From positions 124,001-188,000 of the forward strand of contig NZ_FXAO01000006.1 in assembly GCF_900177645.1 (NCBI RefSeq): a stretch of 64,000 bases of DNA. The letters run 5' to 3'. The stretch is from Arenibacter troitsensis. GTDB lineage: Bacteria > Bacteroidota > Bacteroidia > Flavobacteriales > Flavobacteriaceae. The translations under genes were made by a program, and so were the position numbers. The notes under the pieces were generated by a model. The model did no database searches. It had not been told where the DNA came from and worked only from the letters and a program-made list of their open reading frames with translations. Positions 37,869-47,581 of the stretch are shown here, in pieces; within the stretch, counting starts at the first letter, position 1; each line of letters starts with the position of its first letter.

Positions 37869-38896
37869 AATTTCAATATTACATATTTATTTTTAGAAAA
37901 TAAAATTTATAAGGCATTTTTTTTGTGATATAATCAATTTCTAAGCTCCAAAATTGATAATGAATACCTTGGAATATTATCAATACATCTGCTAAATGGA
38001 AGAATATTAAATAAATTAGTTCAGCATACAGTCATAAACATATATGACAAATATATAGTTCTTCATCTTTACATGGTCTCGTAAATGAGTAAAATTGCTA
38101 TATAAATCATAGACCTGAAAAACCGGTAATAATTTTTAACAAAATGATACAGAATACAGTATGCTCTAATTGTATCTAAATGTATCTAAATGTAAAACTC
38201 TACAAAAATATGATCTACTTATTGCCACGACCCATTTATTACATGTTTAAAATAGTATTGAATTACTAACCTAATTATTCTTTCCCCCCTTTCATTCAGA
38301 AATAAACTGTGTTTAAAGTAGTAAACCTCTTCCGAGTTATAAAAAAACAGAAGAGTACTACATTTTTTTTCTCCTACGTATTTTTCCTCCTTTTAATAAT
38401 TAAATAAAAGAATAACCATATAACTAATAATTACTCAATATTAGACACCTAATAATAGTTAATATTCATTCAAATCTGGAAAATAACACATAATATTCAT
38501 GGCTACAGATAATATAAATTTGTAGTGACCTTCTTAATAAGAAGTGGATGATTTTTCTTTTTCCAAATAAAATCAACCTGAATATATCTTATTTAGCCTA
38601 GAGTAGAAAACCTAATAATTCAGAAAACAAGAAAGGAAAAAATTGCATAGCATAATATTTCCCTACTATAATGAAACACAACCGTTCCTATTAATTCTTA
38701 AGACATAGGTACTTCTTAATTATAAGGAATGTAATAGGATTAATTGTGGGTTAGTGTTCCTATATATTCATTAATAACCTAAATCGAAAATTATGAAAAC
38801 CTAAGACAATTTAAAACCTAACTAACTTGATAGGTTGACCACGAGGAAGTAATACAACTAAACTATTGAAAAAGATGACTAATCAAACTAAAAATT
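37869..38896. other. 1-kb AT-rich intergenic region before the second susC
   Basis: No gene on either strand. It should hold the promoter and leader of the second susC. A TGTATCTAAA direct repeat is seen near 38170-38195. A TAAATTTG match to the Bacteroidota -7 box lies at 38515-38522 but lacks a well-spaced TTG, so I do not call it a promoter. Confidence 0.35.
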
Positions 38897-41800
38897 ATGA
38901 AATGTAAATTATTGCTACAACGATGGCCGGCCACTGGTTGTCCACTTTACGCATGTGTACTGTTACTGTTTCTATGTTCGGCACTTCATGCGAATGACCC
39001 ATTACTATCAAACACGATTGAAAATGACCTTGACGTAATAAAAATTTCAAATGTAATTTCCACAAGCTTTCCACAATCTACCATTACAGGTACAGTGGTT
39101 GACGAAAATGGTATTGGTTTACCCGGTGCCTCGGTGGTGGAAAAAGGTACTACAAATGGTACACAAACCGATTTTGACGGGAATTTCACCATTAATGTAT
39201 CTCAAAACGCTACTCTGACCATATCCTACATCGGGTTTGTAAGCAAAGATTTTGTTGTGGGTAGTTCCACTAAAATAAACGTAGTACTTCAGGAAGATGC
39301 CGCATCTTTAGATGAAGTGGTGGTTATTGGTTACGGTACTCAAACTAGAGCTGAAGTAACCAATGCGGTTTCCCAGTTGGCAGGTCCTGTTTTAAAGCAG
39401 ACACCTGCTATTTCCACCTCCAACGCGCTTCAAGGACAAGTTCCTGGGCTTTTTGTTGTTCAGAGTGGTTCTGCTCCAGGTTTCGATGATTCCGTATTAA
39501 GAGTTCGCGGTTCTAGCACCTTTAATGGAAATGTTCCTGTATTAATTGTTATAGACGGAGTTGCCAATAGAGATCCGGATGGTTTAAACCGTATAGATAG
39601 TGGAGATATTGAAAGCATATCGGTCTTAAAAGATGCCTCTGCGGCTATTTATGGTGCTCAAGCTGCGGGTGGTGTTATTTTGGTCACCACAAAACGGGGT
39701 AGAACAGGAAAGGCAAAGTTTCAATATACTACTGACCAAGGTTTTTCCAGGCCTATAGGTAAACTTGGTGTGGCGAATGCCCTTCAGTTTATGAATATCA
39801 ATAACACTGCAGATGAGTTGGATGGCAGACCACTTGGATTTCCCCAAGAATTGATTGATAACTTCCAAAATGGTACCAGAGAATCAACTGACTGGTGGGA
39901 TGATATAATAGGAGGCAGATCTCTTTCACAGAGCAGACATTCGCTAAATGTTAGTGGTGGATCGGAAAGAGTCAAGTATTTTACTTCTTTTGGACATGCC
40001 AGACAAGGGGCATTGGCTGTTAATGATGATAAAACGCAATTGCGACAATACAACCTCCGATCTAATTTGGATATTGATGTTACTGATAATTTCAAAGTGC
40101 AATTTGACCTTCACGGAAGGCGTAAATATACCCAACGACCTCAAGGGGATACGGGTGGTGTCGGAAATCAGCTTGCCGTAACTAGCCCTTTGTTACCAGC
40201 ATTCATTAATGGGGATTCCAATTTTCCCACATCAGGTTATTCAGAATTTAATCCCGCCGCTAGGGTTACTAGCCCAGGTTATGGCAAATTTAACAACGAC
40301 GTATTTAATGCAAGTCTTAATTGGGACTTAAAAATGCCCTGGTTGACAGAAGGAATTTCATTTAAAGGATTTGCCGCCTATGATCAGGCGTATTGGGCGG
40401 AAAAAGAGTTCAACTTCACTTGGAACTGGTATGAACTGGATCAAAATGGAGAACCAGTCCAAAGAAATTCCAGAACTATTGAGCCCCCGGGCCTTACTCA
40501 AACCTTTAGACAATCCAACCAAACTACAGTAAACTTTAGATTGGAGTATGAAAAAAGATTTGGTAAAGATCATGATCTAAAAGCTTTCGTAGCATATGAA
40601 CAAAATGAGGGTGCAGGTAATTTCTTCCAAGCCGGTAGACTTAATTTTGAATCTGCCGCAATTGACGAATTATTCGCGGGTAGTCTTAACCAAGACAACT
40701 GGAAAACTGACGGATCTGCCTCTGAAACCTCTAGGCAAAACTATTTTGGGAGGTTATCCTATTCTGCCTTTTCCAAATATCTTTTTCAGTTCAACTTTAG
40801 ATATGACGGCTCAAGTATCTTTCCCAAAGGAAATAGATTTGGATTTTTCCCTGGAGCATCGGCAGGATGGCGTCTTTCTGAAGAATCCTTTATCCCAGAG
40901 GTATTCAGTGACTTAAAACTAAGAGGATCTTGGGGTATATTAGGGAATGATAGGGTAAGCCCATTTCAATTTTTGCAGGCATTTGGTTTTCCATCTGGCC
41001 TTTCTGGAAACTCAGGAGGATATGTCATTGGCGGTGAAGATGTACAGACCTTGGTTCCCGGTGTTTCACCAAACGCCAATATTACCTGGGAAAAGACTGA
41101 AAGCGTTGATATTGGTCTAGAAGGATCTTTATTTGATGGGAAATTGGGATTTGCCTTTGATTATTTTAAACAGAATACAACAGATATTTTGGCGGCAAGA
41201 AACTCTTCAATTCCAAATGTATTCGGTATTTTACCCCCCAGCGAGAACATTGGTGAATTTTTCAATGAGGGTGTTGATGCCCAAGTAACCTATAACTACG
41301 ATAATAGAAATGGTTTTAACTTTGGCATCACTGGTAATTTAACCTATGCAAGAAACAGAATAGAATTTTTTGACGAGGTGCCCCCCGCAGAAGGTTCGGA
41401 ATTCCAAAAACTTGAAGGCAAACCTCTTAACTCCCAATTAGTCTATAAATACATTGGAATATATAGAAGTCAAGAAGATTTGGACAATAATGTAAATTAT
41501 CCAGGTGCAGGTTTAGGAAACCTAATTTTTGCCGATTTAAATGGAGATGGCACTATAAATGGAGACGACAGGTATAGATATGACGCCAAAGCCTTTCCAG
41601 AAATTCAATACGGTCTGAATATTGTAGCCAACTATAAAAACTTTGATATGAGTATGTTGCTTCAAGGTCAAGGTAGGGTAAAAAAGACGGTAAATAATGA
41701 ATTTAATGCTTCTGGAGGCGGTAATAATTTAGCATATTTTGTAGATAGAACGTACAGCTTGAGCAATACTGATGCCGAATTCCCAAGAATAAGAAGAACT

Positions 41801-42070
41801 GGATTAGATGGTGGGGTCAGTAGTGATTTTTGGTATCGTAATGCTGACTTTTTAAGGTTAAAGCAGATGTCCATTGGCTATAGTCTTCCCGATAAAGCTT
41901 TGGAGAAACTAAAGAGTTTAGAAAGTTTCAGACTTTATGTTAGCGCAACAAATATTTTGACAATTTTTGATGCACTAGGCGAATATGAACGTGGTGACCC
42001 AGAGTTTACGAACAATTTTAATTTTCCGCAGTTGAGTACCATCAATTTAGGACTAAATGTAGGTTTTTAA
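38897..42070 (+). CDS. susC: SusC/RagA TonB-dependent transporter (second pair)
   Basis: A 1057-residue outer-membrane transporter with a signal peptide ending near ALHAND (about 1-33), a carboxypeptidase-D-like domain (about 70-145; ITGTVVDENGIGLPGASVVEKG), DEVVVIGYGTQTR, a plug (VLIVIDGVANRD, KDASAAIYGAQAAGGVILVTTKRG) and a C-terminal barrel. It differs clearly from the first susC in barrel sequence, so it probably carries a different ligand. It is followed by its susD (9-base gap) and an FG-GAP lipoprotein on the same strand. The lacI operator at 37853 is 1 kb upstream, so its regulator is not evident. Confidence 0.95.
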   Translation: MKCKLLLQRWPATGCPLYACVLLLFLCSALHANDPLLSNTIENDLDVIKISNVISTSFPQSTITGTVVDENGIGLPGASVVEKGTTNGTQTDFDGNFTINVSQNATLTISYIGFVSKDFVVGSSTKINVVLQEDAASLDEVVVIGYGTQTRAEVTNAVSQLAGPVLKQTPAISTSNALQGQVPGLFVVQSGSAPGFDDSVLRVRGSSTFNGNVPVLIVIDGVANRDPDGLNRIDSGDIESISVLKDASAAIYGAQAAGGVILVTTKRGRTGKAKFQYTTDQGFSRPIGKLGVANALQFMNINNTADELDGRPLGFPQELIDNFQNGTRESTDWWDDIIGGRSLSQSRHSLNVSGGSERVKYFTSFGHARQGALAVNDDKTQLRQYNLRSNLDIDVTDNFKVQFDLHGRRKYTQRPQGDTGGVGNQLAVTSPLLPAFINGDSNFPTSGYSEFNPAARVTSPGYGKFNNDVFNASLNWDLKMPWLTEGISFKGFAAYDQAYWAEKEFNFTWNWYELDQNGEPVQRNSRTIEPPGLTQTFRQSNQTTVNFRLEYEKRFGKDHDLKAFVAYEQNEGAGNFFQAGRLNFESAAIDELFAGSLNQDNWKTDGSASETSRQNYFGRLSYSAFSKYLFQFNFRYDGSSIFPKGNRFGFFPGASAGWRLSEESFIPEVFSDLKLRGSWGILGNDRVSPFQFLQAFGFPSGLSGNSGGYVIGGEDVQTLVPGVSPNANITWEKTESVDIGLEGSLFDGKLGFAFDYFKQNTTDILAARNSSIPNVFGILPPSENIGEFFNEGVDAQVTYNYDNRNGFNFGITGNLTYARNRIEFFDEVPPAEGSEFQKLEGKPLNSQLVYKYIGIYRSQEDLDNNVNYPGAGLGNLIFADLNGDGTINGDDRYRYDAKAFPEIQYGLNIVANYKNFDMSMLLQGQGRVKKTVNNEFNASGGGNNLAYFVDRTYSLSNTDAEFPRIRRTGLDGGVSSDFWYRNADFLRLKQMSIGYSLPDKALEKLKSLESFRLYVSATNILTIFDALGEYERGDPEFTNNFNFPQLSTINLGLNVGF

Positions 42071-42079
42071 AAACGAGAT

Positions 42080-43930
42080 ATGAAAAATTTAATTAAAAGT
42101 ACGAGGACATTTTTAGCTCTAACACTTTTATCAAGTGTAACGATTGGTCTAAATTCTTGTAATGATGATATACTGGAATTAACACCATTGGACCGTATCA
42201 GTGAAACAGCAGTTTTTACAGACGAAGTGTTTCTGACAAATTATGTTAATGGCAATTACCGAGGTATTCGCCAACAATTTAACCCGGATGCCGGAGGTTA
42301 CGAAGGCCTAACTGATATTGCCACCTTCCAAGATCAGACCATACAATACGGCTCTTCCGCAGTATCCTATAGGGAAGGTAATCTTTCTCCCGATGTGGTC
42401 GAGAATTTCACAAGAGTCATAGATAACAATGGCAGTACACATTTATGGAAAAACTCTTATGAATATATAAGAAGAATAAATGTATTTTTTGAAAACACAG
42501 AAGGTAGTACAGAGTTGAACGAGGATAGGTTAAGAGTTTTGACCGGAGAGTCTGCGTTTCAAAGGGCATATATATATTTTGAACTTTTACGTCACTTTGG
42601 CGGGGTACCTTTGCTGACCACATCAGTGGCTTTGGAGGAATCTGAATCTACCCCTGTTACGAGGTCAACTTATGACCAGGTAGCACAATTTGTTTTGGAC
42701 GAATTGGACAGAAGCGCCCAGCTTTTGGCAGGAGAAGATATGCAAACCGGCAGGGCCAGCCAAGGTGCTGCCTTGGCCTTAAAAGCAAGATTATTAATGT
42801 ATATGGCTAGTCCTTTGAACAATCCCTCCAACGATATTTCAAAGTGGCAGGCAGCAGAAGCTGCTCATGAAGCCGTTTTCGCTCTAGGCTATAGTTTGCA
42901 TCCCGACCATGAAGCAATTCAAAGAAAACCTATAAAGACGGATGAAGTGATTTTCGGACGGGAATATACAATACAAAACGGAACTGAATCAGTCGCCTTC
43001 GGTATTGCTTGGGGCTATAATTACGATTTTTGGCCAGCCGGTTTTGACGCCCAACAAAAACAAGTACCAACACAGCGCTTTGTGAATATGCACCAAATGA
43101 CTAATGGAGAATATCCTTATTTGGATGAGAACTTTACACTAAACCCAGCTTCTGGTCATGACCCCCAGGATCCGTTTGTGAATAGGGATCCAAGGTTTTA
43201 TTTTAATATCCTTTATCCGGATGCTCCAGTAAACCTCGTGGATGGAGGCAGAAGTACACAAAGGACCTATGAATATTGGGAGGATGCCAATCCCAATATT
43301 CCAAATGAGAATCCTACTGAGGTCGACCCTATAAATGGTCAGGTATTGTATGACTTTGGTCGTGACTCCAGATCATATTGGGTAGAAGGACGTACGCCAT
43401 TTCATTGGAATGTTCAAACAGGATATATTTTTAATAAATTGTTGGATTTTGATGGTCCTAGAGCTGACACCCAATATGAATACAATAACGTTAGCACGTT
43501 TATTAGGTTAGCTGAAATGTATCTTAATTATGCAGAAATACAAATAGCTTTGGGCAATGAAGACGGGGCCAGAACTTATATTAATATGGTCAGGTCAAGA
43601 CCATCGGTCAACATGCCTCCAATTACTGCAAGTGGAGCAGAACTGGTAAAGGTTTATAGAAATGAAAGAGCTGTTGAACTTGCTTTGGAAGACCATAGAT
43701 TCTGGGATTTATTGCGCTGGAAAGCAGGTCCCGGAAACATAGATATCAATCCAGTCAATGGTTTAAAATCGGTTACCAAAGACTGGTCGGACGGAGGAAA
43801 ACTTAGCTTTGAATATGGCCCTATTGTTGAACAAAGAGAGCCATGGCCAGGAGACTATTACTATCTATTACCCATTCCAAGGGATGAAATCAACAGAACG
43901 GGAATTGAACAAAACCCAGGTTACCAATAG
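42080..43930 (+). CDS. susD: SusD/RagB family glycan-binding lipoprotein (second pair)
   Basis: A 616-residue outer-membrane lipoprotein, longer than the first susD (490), with lipobox cysteine C27 (GLNSC) and mature start NDDILELTPLDR. Family blocks are LTGESAFQRAYIYFELLRHFGGVPL, FIRLAEMYLNYAEIQIALGNEDGARTYINMVRSR, LEDHRFWDLLRWK and YYLLPIPRDEINR. It forms the surface lid for the SusC encoded 9 bases upstream. The extra length lies in central loops that form the ligand surface, consistent with a ligand unlike that of the first pair. Confidence 0.95.
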   Translation: MKNLIKSTRTFLALTLLSSVTIGLNSCNDDILELTPLDRISETAVFTDEVFLTNYVNGNYRGIRQQFNPDAGGYEGLTDIATFQDQTIQYGSSAVSYREGNLSPDVVENFTRVIDNNGSTHLWKNSYEYIRRINVFFENTEGSTELNEDRLRVLTGESAFQRAYIYFELLRHFGGVPLLTTSVALEESESTPVTRSTYDQVAQFVLDELDRSAQLLAGEDMQTGRASQGAALALKARLLMYMASPLNNPSNDISKWQAAEAAHEAVFALGYSLHPDHEAIQRKPIKTDEVIFGREYTIQNGTESVAFGIAWGYNYDFWPAGFDAQQKQVPTQRFVNMHQMTNGEYPYLDENFTLNPASGHDPQDPFVNRDPRFYFNILYPDAPVNLVDGGRSTQRTYEYWEDANPNIPNENPTEVDPINGQVLYDFGRDSRSYWVEGRTPFHWNVQTGYIFNKLLDFDGPRADTQYEYNNVSTFIRLAEMYLNYAEIQIALGNEDGARTYINMVRSRPSVNMPPITASGAELVKVYRNERAVELALEDHRFWDLLRWKAGPGNIDINPVNGLKSVTKDWSDGGKLSFEYGPIVEQREPWPGDYYYLLPIPRDEINRTGIEQNPGYQ

Positions 43931-43959
43931 GCCATTATTAATTGTGGTTTAAATATATT

Positions 43960-43989
43960 AAAGCGCCGATATTTATATATCGGTGCTTT
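43960..43989 (+). other. Strong intercistronic hairpin after the second susD
   Basis: AAAGCGCCGATA (43960-43971) pairs with TATCGGTGCTTT (43978-43989): 12 pairs with one G-U and a 6-nt loop. No U-run follows, so it is more likely an mRNA-stabilising or attenuating hairpin than a full terminator. It sits where the first locus also has a hairpin. Confidence 0.6.
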
Positions 43990-44028
43990 AAAAATTAAGA
44001 TTACTTAAAGGTGAAAATTACTATAATA

Positions 44029-47000
44029 ATGGATAAATCTTTGAATCTATTTTGGTGTAAATACATATATGTTTGTATGTTTTTGCCATTCTTTTTTTTC
44101 ACTATTTCTTGTTCGGAATTTAAAAACCGGCCTGATAAGAAATTATTTGAGAAAATAAGTGCTGCGGATTCCGGAATACATTTCGCCAATATCCTTCAAG
44201 AGAATGATTCCATAAATTATTTTGAGTATATGTATATCTATATGGGTGGAGGTGTTGCCATTGGTGATCTTAACAACGATGGCTTACCGGATATTTATTT
44301 TACAGGGAACATGACTGAGAATAAGCTCTATTTGAATAAAGGAGATTTGACATTTGAAGATATTACCCAAGAAGCAAATGTTGGAGGAGATGATCGATGG
44401 GTTACAGGAGTAACTATGGGCGATGCCAATGAAGATGGTTGGCTGGATATATACGTTAGCGTATCCGGAAAATGGACTACAACTAAAAATTTACTTTATA
44501 TTAATGACGCAAAACATGGTGAAATACCAACCTTTACAGAAGCCGCAGAAGAATATGGAGTAGCAGATACAGGAAATAGTACTCAAGCCGTGTTTTTTGA
44601 TTATGATTTGGATGGCGATCAAGACTTATATGTCGTTAATTACCCTCTGGTCAGTTCAAGAACTAGTATTAGCGCTTTTTTAAATTTTCGCTATAATGCA
44701 CCTTATGACAAGAGCGATCGCTTATATAGAAATGATGGTAATAATAAATTTACAGATGTTACACAACAATTAGGCTTAAACAAATATGGGTTGTCTTTAG
44801 GCGTTTCTGTTGGGGACTACAACCAAGATGGCTGGCCAGATATCTATGTTTCAAATGATTTCAGTACCCCAGATTATTTTTTGATCAATAATAAAGATGG
44901 CACCTTTACAGACCAAAATCTAAATTTGACCAACCATACCTCTTATTTCGGAATGGGAACTGATGTAGCGGATTTCAACAATGACGGCTTATTAGATCTT
45001 TACCAAGTGGATATGATGCCCAAGAGCCACCGAAGGGCAAAGGAAAATATGGATAGTATGGATCCCGAAAGATTCTATAACATGGTGGATCATGATATGC
45101 ATTACCAATACTCCATAAACACATTGCAATTGAACATGGGAAATGATTCCATTGGACTCCCTCATTTTGGAGATATTGCCAAAATAGCTGGTGTTTCTTC
45201 TACCGATTGGAGTTGGGCTTCTATTTTTGCAGATTTTGATAATGATGGTTTAAAGGATATTTATGTTACAAACGGGGTGAGAAGGGATATAAACAATAGT
45301 GATTATTTCAGAAGTGATGCACTTCAGAATTTTAAAAACGAAAACCCCTTAGATCTTACCTTAAAAATACCATCGGAAAAAATAGACAATTTTGCCTTTA
45401 AAAATAATGGCGATTTAACTTTTGCCAATGTTTCGGAAGAATGGGGAATAAACTATAATGGCTTTTCAAATGGCGTTGCTTATGCTGATCTGGACAATGA
45501 TGGAGATTTGGATTTGGTGTTGAATAATTTGGATGACACAAGTGTAGTTTATGAAAATAAAACATCTGATAATAAGACAAATAATTATTTAAGAATAAAA
45601 TTTGAAGGACCTAAAACCAATGCGCTTGGATTAGGTTGCAAAATATGGCTTGAGGATAATGGCGAAACTCAATTTCAAGAAATGACCTTATCTAGAGGTT
45701 TCCAATCTTCCGTAGAACCAATAGCGCATTTTGGTGTTGGTACAAAAGAAAATATTAAAAAAGTAAAAGTGTTGTGGCAAGACGGCAAAGAAGAAATATT
45801 AAATGATATCAGTGCAAATCAACTCTTAACCGTTAACTATATAAATGCTTCAAATCCTAAGTCAGGTACAGAATCAATTAAGAAAACATCCTATTTTGAA
45901 GATATAACCAAAAAAGTAGGGCTGCAATACAAACATGAGGAAAACAATTTTGACGATTTTAGTTATCAGGTACTCTTACCACACAAAATATCACAATATG
46001 GTCCTGCCTTAGCAGTAGGGGATATAGATAATGACGGCCTGGATGATTTTTATATAGGCGGAGCCAATAGGTCCCCAGGTGCGCTATTTAAACAAAATAC
46101 TAACGGTACTTTTTCCAAGTTTTCAGACAATGTGTGGAATATGGATAAGGATCAAGAGGATGTTAGTTCTGCCTTTTTTGATGCCAATGGTGATGGGTTA
46201 TTAGATCTGTACGTCGTTTGCGGAGGTAACGAATACGGAAAGGAAAACAAATATTACCAGGATAAATTTTACCTTAATAAAGGAGCTGGTGTCTTCGTTA
46301 AAGATGACCAGGCTCTTCCCATTATGACCACAAGTGGTTCGACAGTGGTTCCCACAGATTATGATAATGATGGCGATATAGATTTATTCGTTGGAGGAAG
46401 AATTACCCCAAGAAACTATCCTGCCGCTCCAAAAAGTTATATTCTAAGAAACGATAGCAATAAAGAGGGAGTCAAATTTGTGGATGTTACCGAAGAAATA
46501 GCTCCAGCACTTAGTAATTTGGGAATGGTGACTCAGGCAGAATGGATAGACATTGATGGGGATGACAAAAAAGACTTAGTACTTATAGGAGAATGGATGG
46601 GCATAACATATCTTAAAAATATAAATGGAAAGTTTGTAAACAAAAGTGATTCGGCCGGGTTTGCGGATACCACTGGTTGGTGGTTTGGAATGACTAGCTG
46701 TGATTTTGACAAGGACGGGGACATTGATTTTATTATGGGCAATTTAGGTGAAAATTACAAATACCAAGCCCATGAAGATGAACCTTTTAGCCTCTATACC
46801 TATGATTATGACAACAATGGGAAAAATGATATTGTACTGAGCAAAATAGAAAAAGGCACCCAGATACCTGTACGTGGCAGAGAATGCTCCTCACAACAGA
46901 TTCCTGCAATCAAAACCAAATTCAAAGATTACCATTCCTTTGCTACTGCTAGTCTTGAAGAGATATATTCAACTGAACATTTGCAAAAATCCACACACTA

Positions 47001-47382
47001 CGAAATAAAGAGTTTTGCCCATAGTTACGTTGAAAATATTGGGAATGGGAAATTTAAGTTTCACCCAATGGATAATTTGGCTCAAATAGCGCCAATAAAC
47101 TCTATGGCAACCCATGATATTAATAAAGATAGTAATCTAGATGTCATTTATGCCGGAAACCTATATGGATCGGAGGTTGAAACCCCAAGAGGGGATGCTG
47201 GCTATGGGGGGCTTTTATTAGGAGACGGAAATGGCGGACTAAAAAGCACCATGCCCTATGAAACTGGCTTAATGATTAAGGGAGAAGTCAAATCAGTCAA
47301 AAAATTACGCTTGGCCAACGGAAGTACTGGCATTCTATTTGCAAAGAACAATGATTATCTACAATTACTGAAAATATTATAA
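44029..47382 (+). CDS. Large FG-GAP/VCBS and ASPIC/UnbV repeat lipoprotein
   Basis: A 1117-residue surface lipoprotein (lipobox cysteine in TISC). The N-terminal half is built of FG-GAP repeats with calcium-binding DxNxDGxxD motifs (GDLNNDGLPDIYF, GDANEDGWLDIYV, ADFNNDGLLDLY, ADLDNDGDLDLV). An ASPIC/UnbV domain follows (about 515-595; ALGLGCKIWLEDNG, HFGVGTKENIKKVKVLWQDG), then a second repeat set (GDIDNDGLDDFYIGG, TDYDNDGDIDLFVGG, CDFDKDGDIDFIMGN). These CRTAC1-like proteins commonly follow susC/D pairs and are presumed surface glycan-binding proteins. Catalysis is not evident. ATG 44029 is preferred over the GTG at 44011. Confidence 0.88.
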   Translation: MDKSLNLFWCKYIYVCMFLPFFFFTISCSEFKNRPDKKLFEKISAADSGIHFANILQENDSINYFEYMYIYMGGGVAIGDLNNDGLPDIYFTGNMTENKLYLNKGDLTFEDITQEANVGGDDRWVTGVTMGDANEDGWLDIYVSVSGKWTTTKNLLYINDAKHGEIPTFTEAAEEYGVADTGNSTQAVFFDYDLDGDQDLYVVNYPLVSSRTSISAFLNFRYNAPYDKSDRLYRNDGNNKFTDVTQQLGLNKYGLSLGVSVGDYNQDGWPDIYVSNDFSTPDYFLINNKDGTFTDQNLNLTNHTSYFGMGTDVADFNNDGLLDLYQVDMMPKSHRRAKENMDSMDPERFYNMVDHDMHYQYSINTLQLNMGNDSIGLPHFGDIAKIAGVSSTDWSWASIFADFDNDGLKDIYVTNGVRRDINNSDYFRSDALQNFKNENPLDLTLKIPSEKIDNFAFKNNGDLTFANVSEEWGINYNGFSNGVAYADLDNDGDLDLVLNNLDDTSVVYENKTSDNKTNNYLRIKFEGPKTNALGLGCKIWLEDNGETQFQEMTLSRGFQSSVEPIAHFGVGTKENIKKVKVLWQDGKEEILNDISANQLLTVNYINASNPKSGTESIKKTSYFEDITKKVGLQYKHEENNFDDFSYQVLLPHKISQYGPALAVGDIDNDGLDDFYIGGANRSPGALFKQNTNGTFSKFSDNVWNMDKDQEDVSSAFFDANGDGLLDLYVVCGGNEYGKENKYYQDKFYLNKGAGVFVKDDQALPIMTTSGSTVVPTDYDNDGDIDLFVGGRITPRNYPAAPKSYILRNDSNKEGVKFVDVTEEIAPALSNLGMVTQAEWIDIDGDDKKDLVLIGEWMGITYLKNINGKFVNKSDSAGFADTTGWWFGMTSCDFDKDGDIDFIMGNLGENYKYQAHEDEPFSLYTYDYDNNGKNDIVLSKIEKGTQIPVRGRECSSQQIPAIKTKFKDYHSFATASLEEIYSTEHLQKSTHYEIKSFAHSYVENIGNGKFKFHPMDNLAQIAPINSMATHDINKDSNLDVIYAGNLYGSEVETPRGDAGYGGLLLGDGNGGLKSTMPYETGLMIKGEVKSVKKLRLANGSTGILFAKNNDYLQLLKIL

Positions 47383-47496
47383 TTCCTGATCCATTAAAGC
47401 GATTTTGATCAATCACATTATTGCCTGTGGATAATAAATGGAATTGAAGGCATCACTAATTTTCATACTATTAGTGGTTTTGAGTTAGTTTTAAAG

Positions 47497-47535
47497 AGTC
47501 CGTCTAAAACATGTTTTATGGCGGGCTTCTTTTTT
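47497..47535 (+). terminator. Terminator after the second sus locus
   Basis: The AGTCCGTC stem (from 47497) pairs through G-C and G-U bonds with GGCGGGCT (47520-47527), with an inner AAAAC/GTTTT stem, and is followed by TCTTTTTT. It closes the plus-strand susC/susD/FG-GAP transcript about 115 bases after the last stop. Confidence 0.55.
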
Positions 47536-47581
47536 ATTGCCATCTTGTAGCTGTAAATAAATGTAAGCCAACTAATGGCTA

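Noticed and set aside
38515-38522. Bacteroidota -7 promoter box TAAATTTG before the second susC
   Set aside because: No TTG at the right distance upstream, and such 8-mers are frequent in AT-rich DNA.
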